Below, one piece after another: positions 5,769-11,899 of a DNA stretch of 11,899 nt. The notes under the pieces were generated by a model that saw only the letters and a list, made by a program, of their open reading frames with translations, made no database searches and had not been told where the DNA came from. Within the stretch, counting starts at the first letter, position 1, and every line of letters begins with the position of its first letter. The DNA comes from an uncultured Asticcacaulis sp. (GTDB taxonomy: Bacteria; Pseudomonadota; Alphaproteobacteria; Caulobacterales; Caulobacteraceae). The stretch is from positions 1-11,899 of the forward strand of contig CAMLLA010000092.1 of NCBI GenBank assembly GCA_946480525.1. Reading direction: 5' to 3'. The position numbers were made by a program, and so were the translations under genes.

Positions 5769-7406
5769 ATGCTGACCAAACGCCATCTGCTTCAGGCGAC
5801 CGCAGGCCTTACGGCCGCCGCCGCGGCGCCCGCCATCTCCGCCGAACTGGCAGAGCCCGGCTTCGATCGCATCGCGGATGGACCGTTCAAAGCAGACTGG
5901 GCGTCGCTGGCTGCGAATTACCGGACGCCCGACTGGTTCCGCGACGCCAAGTTCGGCCTGTGGGCGCACTGGGGACCGCAATGCGTGCCCGAGTACGGCG
6001 ACTGGTACGCCCGCCAGATGTACCAACAGGGCAACCGCGTTTATGAGCATCATCTGAAGACCTACGGCCATCCGGCCGACTTCGGCTTCATGGACTTCTA
6101 TCCGCGCTGGAAGGCCGAGAACTGGGACCCGGATGGGTTGCTCGACCTCTATAAAAAGGCCGGGGCGAAGTATTTCGTCGCCATGGCCAATCACCATGAT
6201 AATTTCGACATGTATGCTTCGAAGTTTCACGACTGGAATGCGACGCGCATCGGCCCGAAGAAGGACATCATCGGTGGCTGGGCCAGAGCCGCGCGCAAAC
6301 ACGGCCTGAAGTTCGGCGTATCGAACCATTCGGCCCACGCCTGGCACTGGTATCAGGTCGCCTATGGCTACGACGCCGAAGGTCCGCGCAAGGGCGAACG
6401 TTACGACGCCTACCGCCGCCAGAAGATCGACGGCAAGGGCCAGTGGTGGGAAGGGCTCGATCCGCAGGAACTTTACACCGGCGCAACAATGCCTCTGCCG
6501 CCGGGGATGAAAACGATCGCAGAGGCCAGCGACTGGCACGAAAAGAACGACCGCGTCTGGACCGAATCCCCACCGCTCAACAATCCTGCCTTCACGCGGC
6601 AATGGTATCTGCGCTGTAAGGATCTGATCGACAGCTACGATCCGGACCTGGTCTATTTCGACAATTTCGATCTGCCGTTAGGTCAGGTGGGGCTCGACAT
6701 CGCCGCCCACTACTACAATGCCTCGATCAAGCGCCACGGCAAGCTGGACGGCGTCATCAACATCAAGCCGCAAGGTACGCCGGGCGGTGGCTACGTCGCC
6801 GATGTCGAACGCGGCTTCCGCGCCGGCATCAGCGCAGAGCCGTGGCAGACCGACACCTGCATCGGCGACTGGCACTACAATCGCCGCCTCTATGACGAAA
6901 AGCGCTATCTGCCAGCCGCGGCGGTCATCCACCGCCTGTGCGACATCGTCTCCAAGAACGGCAACCTGCTGCTGAGCATTCCCGTGCGCGGTGACGGCTC
7001 GATCGACAGCGAAGAGCGCCGCATCGTCGAAGGCATCGGCGAATGGATGGGGCGCTTTTCCGAAGCCATCTACGGCACGCGGCCGTGGCGCATCTTTGGC
7101 GAAGGCCCGACGGAGGTCGGCGCCGGCATGTTCGGCGAAGGCAAGCAGAAGCCGTTTACCGCCGCCGATATCCGCTTCACCACGAACGGCAAGACGCTCT
7201 ACGCCATCGCGCTCGGCCGGCCCGCCGGCAATGTATCGATCGCTTCCCTGGCAAAGGGCAGTTCAGGTCGCATCCAGCGGGTGGAAGCTGTCGGCCGCAA
7301 CGAGCCCCTGACCTTCCGCCAGGACGCCAAGGGACTTCATGTCATCCTGCCCGACGCCGCCCATCACGACATAGGCGTGGCATTGAAAATTACCGGGGCG
7401 ATCTAG
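5769..7406 (+). CDS. Exported alpha-L-fucosidase, glycoside hydrolase family 29
   Basis: A 545-residue GH29 enzyme that removes alpha-L-fucose (in some members also alpha-L-galactose) from glycans with retention. Family blocks are clear: FGLWAHWGPQCVPEYGDWYARQMY near residue 60, the AMANHHDNF block near 140, and PDLVYFDNFDLP with Asp298 as the expected nucleophile. Next come DVERGF with Glu347, one candidate acid/base, WQTDTCIGDWHYN, and the NGNLLLSIPVRGDGSID end of the catalytic barrel. A C-terminal beta-rich segment of about 120 residues follows. The start at ATG 5769 has AGGAA seven bases upstream and begins a signal peptide (MLTKRHLLQATAGLTAAAAAP) of Tat-like appearance, with Lys-Arg instead of Arg-Arg; the frame extends to an ATG at 5709 but without a good RBS. 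The product is probably periplasmic. The stop codon abuts repeat copy 2. Confidence 0.92.
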   Translation: MLTKRHLLQATAGLTAAAAAPAISAELAEPGFDRIADGPFKADWASLAANYRTPDWFRDAKFGLWAHWGPQCVPEYGDWYARQMYQQGNRVYEHHLKTYGHPADFGFMDFYPRWKAENWDPDGLLDLYKKAGAKYFVAMANHHDNFDMYASKFHDWNATRIGPKKDIIGGWARAARKHGLKFGVSNHSAHAWHWYQVAYGYDAEGPRKGERYDAYRRQKIDGKGQWWEGLDPQELYTGATMPLPPGMKTIAEASDWHEKNDRVWTESPPLNNPAFTRQWYLRCKDLIDSYDPDLVYFDNFDLPLGQVGLDIAAHYYNASIKRHGKLDGVINIKPQGTPGGGYVADVERGFRAGISAEPWQTDTCIGDWHYNRRLYDEKRYLPAAAVIHRLCDIVSKNGNLLLSIPVRGDGSIDSEERRIVEGIGEWMGRFSEAIYGTRPWRIFGEGPTEVGAGMFGEGKQKPFTAADIRFTTNGKTLYAIALGRPAGNVSIASLAKGSSGRIQRVEAVGRNEPLTFRQDAKGLHVILPDAAHHDIGVALKITGAI

Positions 7407-7506
7407 ATATGCCAAAAAGTGTGTAGCGGTTTTTGGCTAAATATCGCAATAAAACAATAACCTGGAGCATGACAGCGGTTCAATCTAAACGCATCATGCT
7501 CCAGGT
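7406..7506. repeat. Two-hairpin intergenic palindromic repeat, copy 2
   Basis: Hairpin 1 pairs GATAT-GCCAAAAA (7406-7418) with TTTTTGGC (7430-7437), a bulged TAA, then ATATC (7441-7445), around an 11-base loop. Hairpin 2 is a perfect 13-bp stem, 7460-7472 with 7494-7506, and a 21-base loop. Core and order match copy 1 (2849-2969), including AGCGGTTTT, TAAATATCGC and AAAACAA. The stem sequences differ between copies while pairing is kept. The first base is the G of the fucosidase TAG stop, so the element probably forms the end of that transcript. Confidence 0.8.
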
Positions 7507-7635
7507 ACAGAGCCTAACCGGTCTCCACCCGCTGGAATCACTTACGTTCCGACCGAAAGCTTATCTTACCGGAAGGCAAACGCCATCGCTTAACGACTCC
7601 GCGCCGTGCTGCAATCGGTGCGAAGGAGTTCACAC

Positions 7636-7677
7636 ATGGTGGACGGCAAACTTATACCATCCGGGCCACTTCCGTGA
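7636..7677 (+). CDS. Possible 13-residue leader peptide overlapping the next start codon
   Basis: A 13-codon frame from ATG 7636 to TGA 7675-7677 encodes MVDGKLIPSGPLP. AAGGAG (7623-7628) stands seven bases before the ATG and is the best Shine-Dalgarno in the window, whereas the following gene has none of its own. The stop overlaps the GTG of the membrane-protein gene as GTGA, an arrangement typical of translational coupling. An alternative is one gene broken by a one-base frameshift, since joining the frames gives a plausible cytoplasmic N-terminus for the membrane protein. Confidence 0.45.
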   Translation: MVDGKLIPSGPLP

Positions 7678-7907
7678 CGGCCGTGCTGCTGCTGGCCGCC
7701 TTGGCCGCCCTGCTGATCCTCACCCTGGCGATCCGCAACCCTGTCTTGCAGTTCGTCCTCTTCTTCGTTCTTGGCAGTCTTGTCCTGGCCCTATGGAAGG
7801 TCTTTGCCGAAATTCCGTGGTGGGGCTGGCTTCTGTTTCTCGTCACCAGCACCGTATCGTTCGTCGTCTGGCGCGTCGCTTATCCCCGCAGGTCTCGGCA
7901 GGAGTAA
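7674..7907 (+). CDS. Small two-helix inner-membrane protein, unknown function
   Basis: A 77-residue, strongly hydrophobic product. Helix 1 spans about residues 3-20 (a Leu/Ala-rich run), then a short IRNP turn. A second hydrophobic stretch, about 23-43, runs into the Trp-rich segment IPWWGWLLFLVTSTVSFVVW (47-66), and the protein ends with a basic RRSRQE tail. The positive-inside rule puts that tail in the cytoplasm. I do not recognise a family. The start is GTG 7674, overlapping the stop of the tiny upstream frame, and no Shine-Dalgarno lies before it, so expression probably depends on coupling. The gene converges on the M13 peptidase gene with 21 bases between their ends and no strong terminator. 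Confidence 0.55.
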   Translation: MTAVLLLAALAALLILTLAIRNPVLQFVLFFVLGSLVLALWKVFAEIPWWGWLLFLVTSTVSFVVWRVAYPRRSRQE

Positions 7908-7928
7908 GGCTTGGCAGGAGGGATGCCG

Positions 7929-9977
7929 CTACCAGATGCGCACCCTTTGTTCCGGCGGAAGATACAGCCGGTCGCCCGGACCAACATCAAAGGCCGCATA
8001 CCAGGCGTCGAGGTTGCGCACCACGCCGTTCACCCGATACGGCGTCGGCGCGTGAAAGCTCCATTTGACAACATGGCGAACGGCGCTTTCCGGCGCCTTG
8101 TACCGCCATGCCTGCGCCCACGACAGGAAGAAGCGCTGATCGCCGCTCAGCCCGTCTGGCGCCGATCCGGCGTCACACGGATGATCCGCCAGATACAGGT
8201 GATAGGCGCGATACGCCAGCGACACTCCGGACAGGTCGGCAATGTTCTCGCCAACAGTCCGCTGACCGTCGACGTGGACGTCGGGATAAGGGCTGAAAGC
8301 ATTATACTGCGTGACGAGCGCCCGCGTCCTGGCATGAAACGCATCAAGCGCGGCCTGTGACCATCCGTTGCGCATCCGTCCGCGACTGTCATAGATGATG
8401 CCCTGGTCATCGAAACCGTGCCCCATTTCGTGCCCGACAATAGCACCGATGGCTCCGAAATTGACGGCGGGGTCGGCGCCGGCGTCGAAATATGGCGGCT
8501 GAAGATACCCCGCCGGCAGCTCGATGGCGTTAAACAGCACACTATAACTGGCATCGACCGTCTGGGGCGTCTGGTACCACGGCTCATCGCCAACACCCGA
8601 TACGAGCCGGCGCAACTGGTAAGCCCAGTCGTCCTCCCTTATGCGCCTGAGATTGCCGGCGGCATCGTCGCGCCGCACATCGACACCCGAATAATCGCGC
8701 CACACCGCCGGATATCCGATCTTGAATCGGAACGCCGCCAGTTTGGCCCGTGCTTCCGCGCGTGTTACGTCGTCCATCCACTCCGCACCTGCGATACGCT
8801 CCTCGAACGCCCGGCGCAGATAGCCGATCATATCTTCGGCGGCCGCCCTTGTCTTTGGATCAACATAGCGCTCGGCATAGAGCCGACCGACCTGTTGCCC
8901 CAACGCCTGATTGACCAGCCGTAAAGCCACGTCTTCCCGCTTAGGCGGGGATTTTGCGTCTCCGTAGAAAGCCAGGCTCGCGCTGCGAAATGCAGACGGC
9001 AGCACGTCGATCTGGTTCTGCAGCCAGTGAAAGGCGAGATAGGACCGCCAGTCGTCAGGCGGTGTCGCTGCGAACAGCCTGGCCTGAGCCTGAACGGCAG
9101 TGTCCGTGCCCAGCACGACATCGGAAACGTGGCCAACGCCGCGCGCGGCAAGAAACGCATGCCATGGAAAGCCCGGCGCATAGCGGTCGAGTTCGGCGAC
9201 GGTCATCGGATGGTAGTTGGCCCTGCGATCGCGCAACCGCGCGAAATCCCACTGGCCGGCGGCGATACGCCGTTCCAGCGCGACCACCCGGTCGGCGCGA
9301 TCCCCTGCCCTGTCTACGCCCGCCCGCGCAAACAGCCCGGCGATATAATTGCGATAAGCGGCACGGCGCGCGACCGAAGCCTCGTCGTCGCGCCCATAGT
9401 CATCCCCATTCAGTCCCAGCATCGGCTGGGTCAGATTCTGCTGGTCGATGTGGACGACCTGCCTTTGCTCTGCCGGAAAGATGTTGATGGCAAACAAGGA
9501 ACTGGAAGTCGGATCTGCCATGCGCCGCGCGATGGCGTCCGGCGTAGCGGCCGACAGGATGGCGTCCAGCCCCGAGCGAAATGGCTTCAGGCCCCGCTGC
9601 TCGATGCGGCCCGTGTCGACAAAAGCCGCATAGGCGTCACCGACCTGCCGGGCCGGACCACCGCGCGTCGGCGGCGCGGACTGAGCGTCCATGACCAACT
9701 GCCTGACCCGCTCATCGACAGTCGCCATCAATACATTGGTCTGGCCATAGTCCCAGTAACCCGGTGGGATTGGCGTCCGTTCGATCCAGCCCGTGTTCAT
9801 ATAGGCAAAGAAGTCGTCGCCCGGACGCAAGCCCGGCCGAAGAGTCGACATATCGATGCCCTGTGGTGCGAACGCACCGGTCACCATGGCCGGACATGTG
9901 CCTGCCGCGTAACCGTGCGTAGCCAGCACGCCGAGCATCGCAACGGCCAAACCGATACCGAATCTTTTATATGACAT
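7929..9977 (-). CDS. Exported M13-family zinc metallopeptidase (neprilysin/PepO type)
   Basis: A 682-residue peptidase expected to cut oligopeptides in the periplasm. It has a Sec signal (MSYKRFGIGLAVAMLGVLATHGYAAG), the M13 opening block LRPGDDFFAYMNTGWIERTPIPP, a long helical N-terminal domain, and the catalytic half: HEMGH at 516-520 (zinc ligands His516, His520; catalytic Glu517) and GENIADLSG with Glu577 as third ligand and Asp581. The usual C-terminal blocks YRVNGVVRNLDAWYAAFDV and RVRIW are present. Length and order are normal for bacterial M13 enzymes. One oddity is that the substrate-binding NAYY-type motif reads DASY (475-478), with Asp in place of the conserved Asn. A GGGA Shine-Dalgarno lies before the ATG. 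Its promoter holds a duplicated palindromic motif at 10010-10051. Confidence 0.95.
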   Translation of the reverse strand: MSYKRFGIGLAVAMLGVLATHGYAAGTCPAMVTGAFAPQGIDMSTLRPGLRPGDDFFAYMNTGWIERTPIPPGYWDYGQTNVLMATVDERVRQLVMDAQSAPPTRGGPARQVGDAYAAFVDTGRIEQRGLKPFRSGLDAILSAATPDAIARRMADPTSSSLFAINIFPAEQRQVVHIDQQNLTQPMLGLNGDDYGRDDEASVARRAAYRNYIAGLFARAGVDRAGDRADRVVALERRIAAGQWDFARLRDRRANYHPMTVAELDRYAPGFPWHAFLAARGVGHVSDVVLGTDTAVQAQARLFAATPPDDWRSYLAFHWLQNQIDVLPSAFRSASLAFYGDAKSPPKREDVALRLVNQALGQQVGRLYAERYVDPKTRAAAEDMIGYLRRAFEERIAGAEWMDDVTRAEARAKLAAFRFKIGYPAVWRDYSGVDVRRDDAAGNLRRIREDDWAYQLRRLVSGVGDEPWYQTPQTVDASYSVLFNAIELPAGYLQPPYFDAGADPAVNFGAIGAIVGHEMGHGFDDQGIIYDSRGRMRNGWSQAALDAFHARTRALVTQYNAFSPYPDVHVDGQRTVGENIADLSGVSLAYRAYHLYLADHPCDAGSAPDGLSGDQRFFLSWAQAWRYKAPESAVRHVVKWSFHAPTPYRVNGVVRNLDAWYAAFDVGPGDRLYLPPEQRVRIW

Positions 9978-10009
9978 GCCGCGTCCCTGCTCATTCGCGG
10001 GACATCACT

Positions 10010-10051
10010 TACGACAATCTTCGTAGACTATCAACGAAATCTTTCGTAGAC
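10010..10051. promoter_or_regulatory. Duplicated palindromic operator candidate upstream of the M13 peptidase
   Basis: The direct repeat AATCTTCGTAGAC (10016-10028) and AATCTTTCGTAGAC (10038-10051) has a period of 22-23 bases, about two helical turns. Each copy lies in a palindrome: TACGA-CAATCT-TCGTA (10010-10025) and CGAAA-TC-TTTCG (10035-10046). It lies 33-74 bases upstream of the peptidase start and just past the stop of the receiver gene, so it most likely binds a dimeric regulator in tandem. The regulator is not identifiable. Confidence 0.45.
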
Positions 10052-10076
10052 GCTGGCCGGACGTCTTTCAAAGGCC

Positions 10077-10451
10077 TTATTGAACGGCAAGCCGTGTATG
10101 CAACCTGTCGAACAGCGCCATCAAATTCCGGAAGTCGGCGCCCTTGACAAAAAAATCGTGGCAACCGGCGGACTTCGCCTTCCGCCGCATTTCGGGATCT
10201 GCAAATGCGGTGTGCGCCACGACGGTCGCGCCTTGCGTATCGGCGTCAGAACGAACCAGGCGGCAAACCTCGGCCCCGTCCATATCCGGAAGCTCCATAT
10301 CGACCACCACCAGGTCCGGGCGTGTCGCGTGCGCGGCATCTATGGCTTCACCGCCGGTGTGGCAGACAGACGCTTCGTCGCCCATCTCCTCGGCGATCCA
10401 GCGCAGTGTATTGGCCAGCATTTCATCGTCTTCGACAATCAGTACGCGCAT
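10077..10451 (-). CDS. Stand-alone response-regulator receiver protein (CheY-like)
   Basis: A single REC domain of 124 residues with no output domain. It opens MRVLIVEDDEM, giving acidic-pocket residues Asp8/Asp9. The phosphoacceptor is Asp51 in VVVDMELPDMDG, the conserved Thr is in VVAHTAF, and the Lys is in FFVKG, where Pro normally follows the Lys. I start at ATG 10451, where receiver domains usually begin. A GTG at 10481, with AGGA seven bases upstream, would add ten residues (MDRPADRDLS) and is a real alternative. Such proteins relay phosphate or act by protein contact; no histidine kinase is in the window. It sits between the deacetylase (upstream, about 66-96 bases) and the peptidase, all on the same strand, so co-transcription with the deacetylase is possible. 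Confidence 0.9.
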   Translation of the reverse strand: MRVLIVEDDEMLANTLRWIAEEMGDEASVCHTGGEAIDAAHATRPDLVVVDMELPDMDGAEVCRLVRSDADTQGATVVAHTAFADPEMRRKAKSAGCHDFFVKGADFRNLMALFDRLHTRLAVQ

Positions 10452-10547
10452 ACTCAGGTCCCGGTCGGCAGGTCTGTCCACGGGAAAATCCTAGCCGCTG
10501 GTCCGTAAGTTTGCACCACTGCGCCCCGGCCACATTATATTCAGGCG

Positions 10548-11477
10548 CTAAAGTCCCAAAGCGTCCAGTTTTGGCGCTTCATAGACGCTGTCTTCCGCGG
10601 GATAACGCAGCCGCCCTTCATAGCGCCCGCTGGCCTTGGCCGCCGCCCATGCCAGGCTCTGTCCCGACGGCAAGGTGTCGTAGGCCTGCGCGAACTCAGC
10701 TTGGGCAAAGGCGTCGGCCGCACTGGCCAGCCGCCAGCCCTTCGCCCTGAACATCCGCAGCGCATCGTCGAGAAACAGGCCGGTCGTGAGGTTGTGATGC
10801 AGCAGCAGGGTATGGATGATGCGACGCCCGAACACCTCGCGCGCCAGATCGTCGTAATAGACGGCGCGATCCCACAGGTGATCCAGATAGGCCTGACGGT
10901 AAGGGGCAAGTTCGGCGTTTGCATCCACCTTCAGACGCGCCTGCAGCCGACTGGCGTAGAACCAGTCCGAAGCATCTATCGTTACGTGGCCGAAACCATA
11001 CCCCGCCTCGCGCAGCAATCTGCGCAATTCATCGCGCCCCTCGGCAGTCTTGCCCTCCGCCAGAAACGGATAGCGGAACACCTTCCGGAAACCCGCATAG
11101 GGCTTCAGAAGGGCCTCGCATTTCAGGATGTCGGCCATATAGGCCTGCGGGTCACCGCCGGAATAATAGCCGTGCGCGAAGCTGTGGTTGCCGAGAATGT
11201 GTCCGTCCGCCGACCAGTCCTGCAATACCCGCGGCGCGACCTCCGCATCGACATACCTGCCTGCGACGAAACCGGCCGCCTGGATTCCGTGTCCCGTCAG
11301 CACCTTTCGGATGGCAGCGTCGCGCGCTGTGCCCGACATCATCCCGTCGTGGCCCAGGTTGAAATCGTCGATGGTAACGGCAAGAGCCGGCCTGCCGTCC
11401 CTGCCGGCAGACGGAAGTCCAGCGCATCCGCTCACGGCAGCGCCAGCCAGGGCGCTCAGGAAACATCGTCTGTCCAT
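10548..11477 (-). CDS. Polysaccharide deacetylase (NodB/CE4-type) with Tat-lipoprotein signal
   Basis: A 309-residue protein from ATG 11477. The N-terminus MDRRCFLSALAGAAVSGC contains a Tat RR-x-F-L motif and a lipobox VSGC with Cys18, implying a lipid-anchored envelope protein. Motif 1 of the NodB fold is TIDDFN (Asp37/Asp38) and motif 2 is HSFAH (His98, His102), supplying the expected Asp-His-His metal site; FRYPF corresponds to the R-x-P-F/Y motif. It should remove acyl groups from an N- or O-acetylated glycan, substrate unknown. An in-frame ATG at 11531 would bury the signal behind 18 residues and lacks an RBS. ATG 11477 also has little Shine-Dalgarno, but TATATA (11491-11486) lies eight bases before it, compatible with a leaderless transcript. 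Confidence 0.9.
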   Translation of the reverse strand: MDRRCFLSALAGAAVSGCAGLPSAGRDGRPALAVTIDDFNLGHDGMMSGTARDAAIRKVLTGHGIQAAGFVAGRYVDAEVAPRVLQDWSADGHILGNHSFAHGYYSGGDPQAYMADILKCEALLKPYAGFRKVFRYPFLAEGKTAEGRDELRRLLREAGYGFGHVTIDASDWFYASRLQARLKVDANAELAPYRQAYLDHLWDRAVYYDDLAREVFGRRIIHTLLLHHNLTTGLFLDDALRMFRAKGWRLASAADAFAQAEFAQAYDTLPSGQSLAWAAAKASGRYEGRLRYPAEDSVYEAPKLDALGL

Positions 11478-11655
11478 AGCCCGACTATATACCAGGCTTC
11501 GGTAAGGAAAAGGCGCGGGCTTCACGAACATAGATGATCGCGCAATTACGGCTGGCGATACAGCCTCTGGTCACGAAGGAATGAAGTCCGCAGCCTTTAC
11601 CGCACCGCATGCGCACTTTAACAATACGCTATCCGCAACCAAGCCAGGCCTTCAG

Positions 11656-11899
11656 ATGGATGTCGATCCTGCCCGCGTCCGGGCCTTCGCCGCCCCCGCC
11701 GATTTTTCCAACTGGCTGGCCGCACACCATGCCGTCGAGACGGAGTTGTGGCTCAAGCTGTACAAGAAAACATCAGGCACGACCTCGATCAGTTGGGCTG
11801 AGGCAGTGGTCGAAGCACTGGCTTGGGGATGGATCGACGGCCTCAAAAAATCCTGCGACCAGGCGTCGTGGTACCAGCGTTTCACGCCGCGGAAGGGCA
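11656..11899 (+). CDS. YdeI/OmpD-associated (bacteriocin-protection-like) family protein, 3' end outside window
   Basis: The first 81 codons are present. The translation begins MDVDPARVRAFAAPADFSNW and shows family blocks: ELWLKLYKKTSG, SWAEAVVEALAWGWIDGLKK and WYQRFTPRKG. These match the N-terminal region of YdeI-type proteins, small cytosolic proteins linked in Salmonella/E. coli to antimicrobial-peptide or bacteriocin tolerance; the biochemical activity is unclear. The same frame runs back to an ATG at 11581, but that codon touches its GAAGGA with no spacing, and the 25 codons between lack the GC3 bias of the rest, so I prefer ATG 11656. It diverges from the deacetylase with a gap of about 180 bases. 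No stop occurs before the window ends. Confidence 0.75.
   Translation, partial: MDVDPARVRAFAAPADFSNWLAAHHAVETELWLKLYKKTSGTTSISWAEAVVEALAWGWIDGLKKSCDQASWYQRFTPRKG

Noticed and set aside
7535..7551. GGAA...TTCC inverted repeat resembling an ECF general-stress promoter
   Set aside because: The GGAA and CGTT elements are only a few bases apart instead of about 16-17, on either strand.
7433..8068. 211-codon plus-strand open frame
   Set aside because: It starts in the palindromic repeat, covers the small membrane gene in another frame and runs into the antisense of the peptidase; no motifs or RBS.
9027..9974. 315-codon plus-strand open frame
   Set aside because: It lies wholly inside the M13 peptidase on the other strand and its product is low-complexity basic sequence.
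10051..10078. Possible terminator hairpin after the receiver gene (AGACG/CGTCT)
   Set aside because: The stem is only 5 bp and no U-tract follows on the minus strand.
1..11899. CRISPR arrays, tRNA or rRNA genes, insertion sequences, phage genes
   Set aside because: No regularly spaced repeats, cloverleaf-like sequences, transposase or integrase motifs were seen on either strand.

Overview
The window looks like chromosomal DNA of a high-GC, Gram-negative alphaproteobacterium, most likely Caulobacterales (Asticcacaulis/Caulobacter-like) or a sphingomonad-type relative. The pointers are strong GC3 bias in the coding regions, many exported carbohydrate- and envelope-active proteins with Tat-like or Sec signals, and alphaproteobacterial-style intergenic palindromic repeats. 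No gene fixes the genus, so this placement is inference. No rRNA, tRNA, CRISPR, integrase or transposase is visible.

Left third (1-2850): a carbohydrate esterase, cut by the window edge and read leftward, faces a rightward pair made of a zinc alcohol dehydrogenase closely resembling E. coli LgoD (L-galactonate 5-dehydrogenase) and an IclR-family regulator. Their shared promoter region holds a perfect 5-3-5 palindrome (971-983) of the kind IclR proteins bind. This looks like a small self-regulated unit for an acetylated and/or acidic sugar.

Middle (2850-7510): a leftward pair encodes a secreted four-cysteine DUF3015 protein, a Rho-independent terminator, and then a DUF4105 protein. The latter has a probable circularly permuted papain-like domain followed by a beta-rich, possibly outer-membrane barrel, tail. 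Rightward lies an exported GH29 alpha-L-fucosidase behind a 360-base, AT-richer regulatory region. Two copies of one two-hairpin intergenic repeat follow the IclR gene and the fucosidase gene. The stems differ in sequence between copies but keep pairing in both hairpins.

Right third (7510-11899): a tiny 13-codon reading frame with an excellent Shine-Dalgarno overlaps the GTG start of a 77-residue two-helix membrane protein. Convergent to it is an exported M13 (neprilysin/PepO-type) zinc peptidase, with a duplicated palindromic operator candidate in its promoter. Upstream on the same strand are a stand-alone response-regulator receiver protein and a Tat-type lipoprotein polysaccharide deacetylase. 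At the right edge a YdeI/OmpD-associated-family gene begins on the plus strand and runs out of the window.

Taken together this is a secretion and glycan-utilisation neighbourhood rather than a mobile island. The least understood parts are the DUF3015-DUF4105 pair, the covarying repeats, and the GTGA-overlapping small genes.
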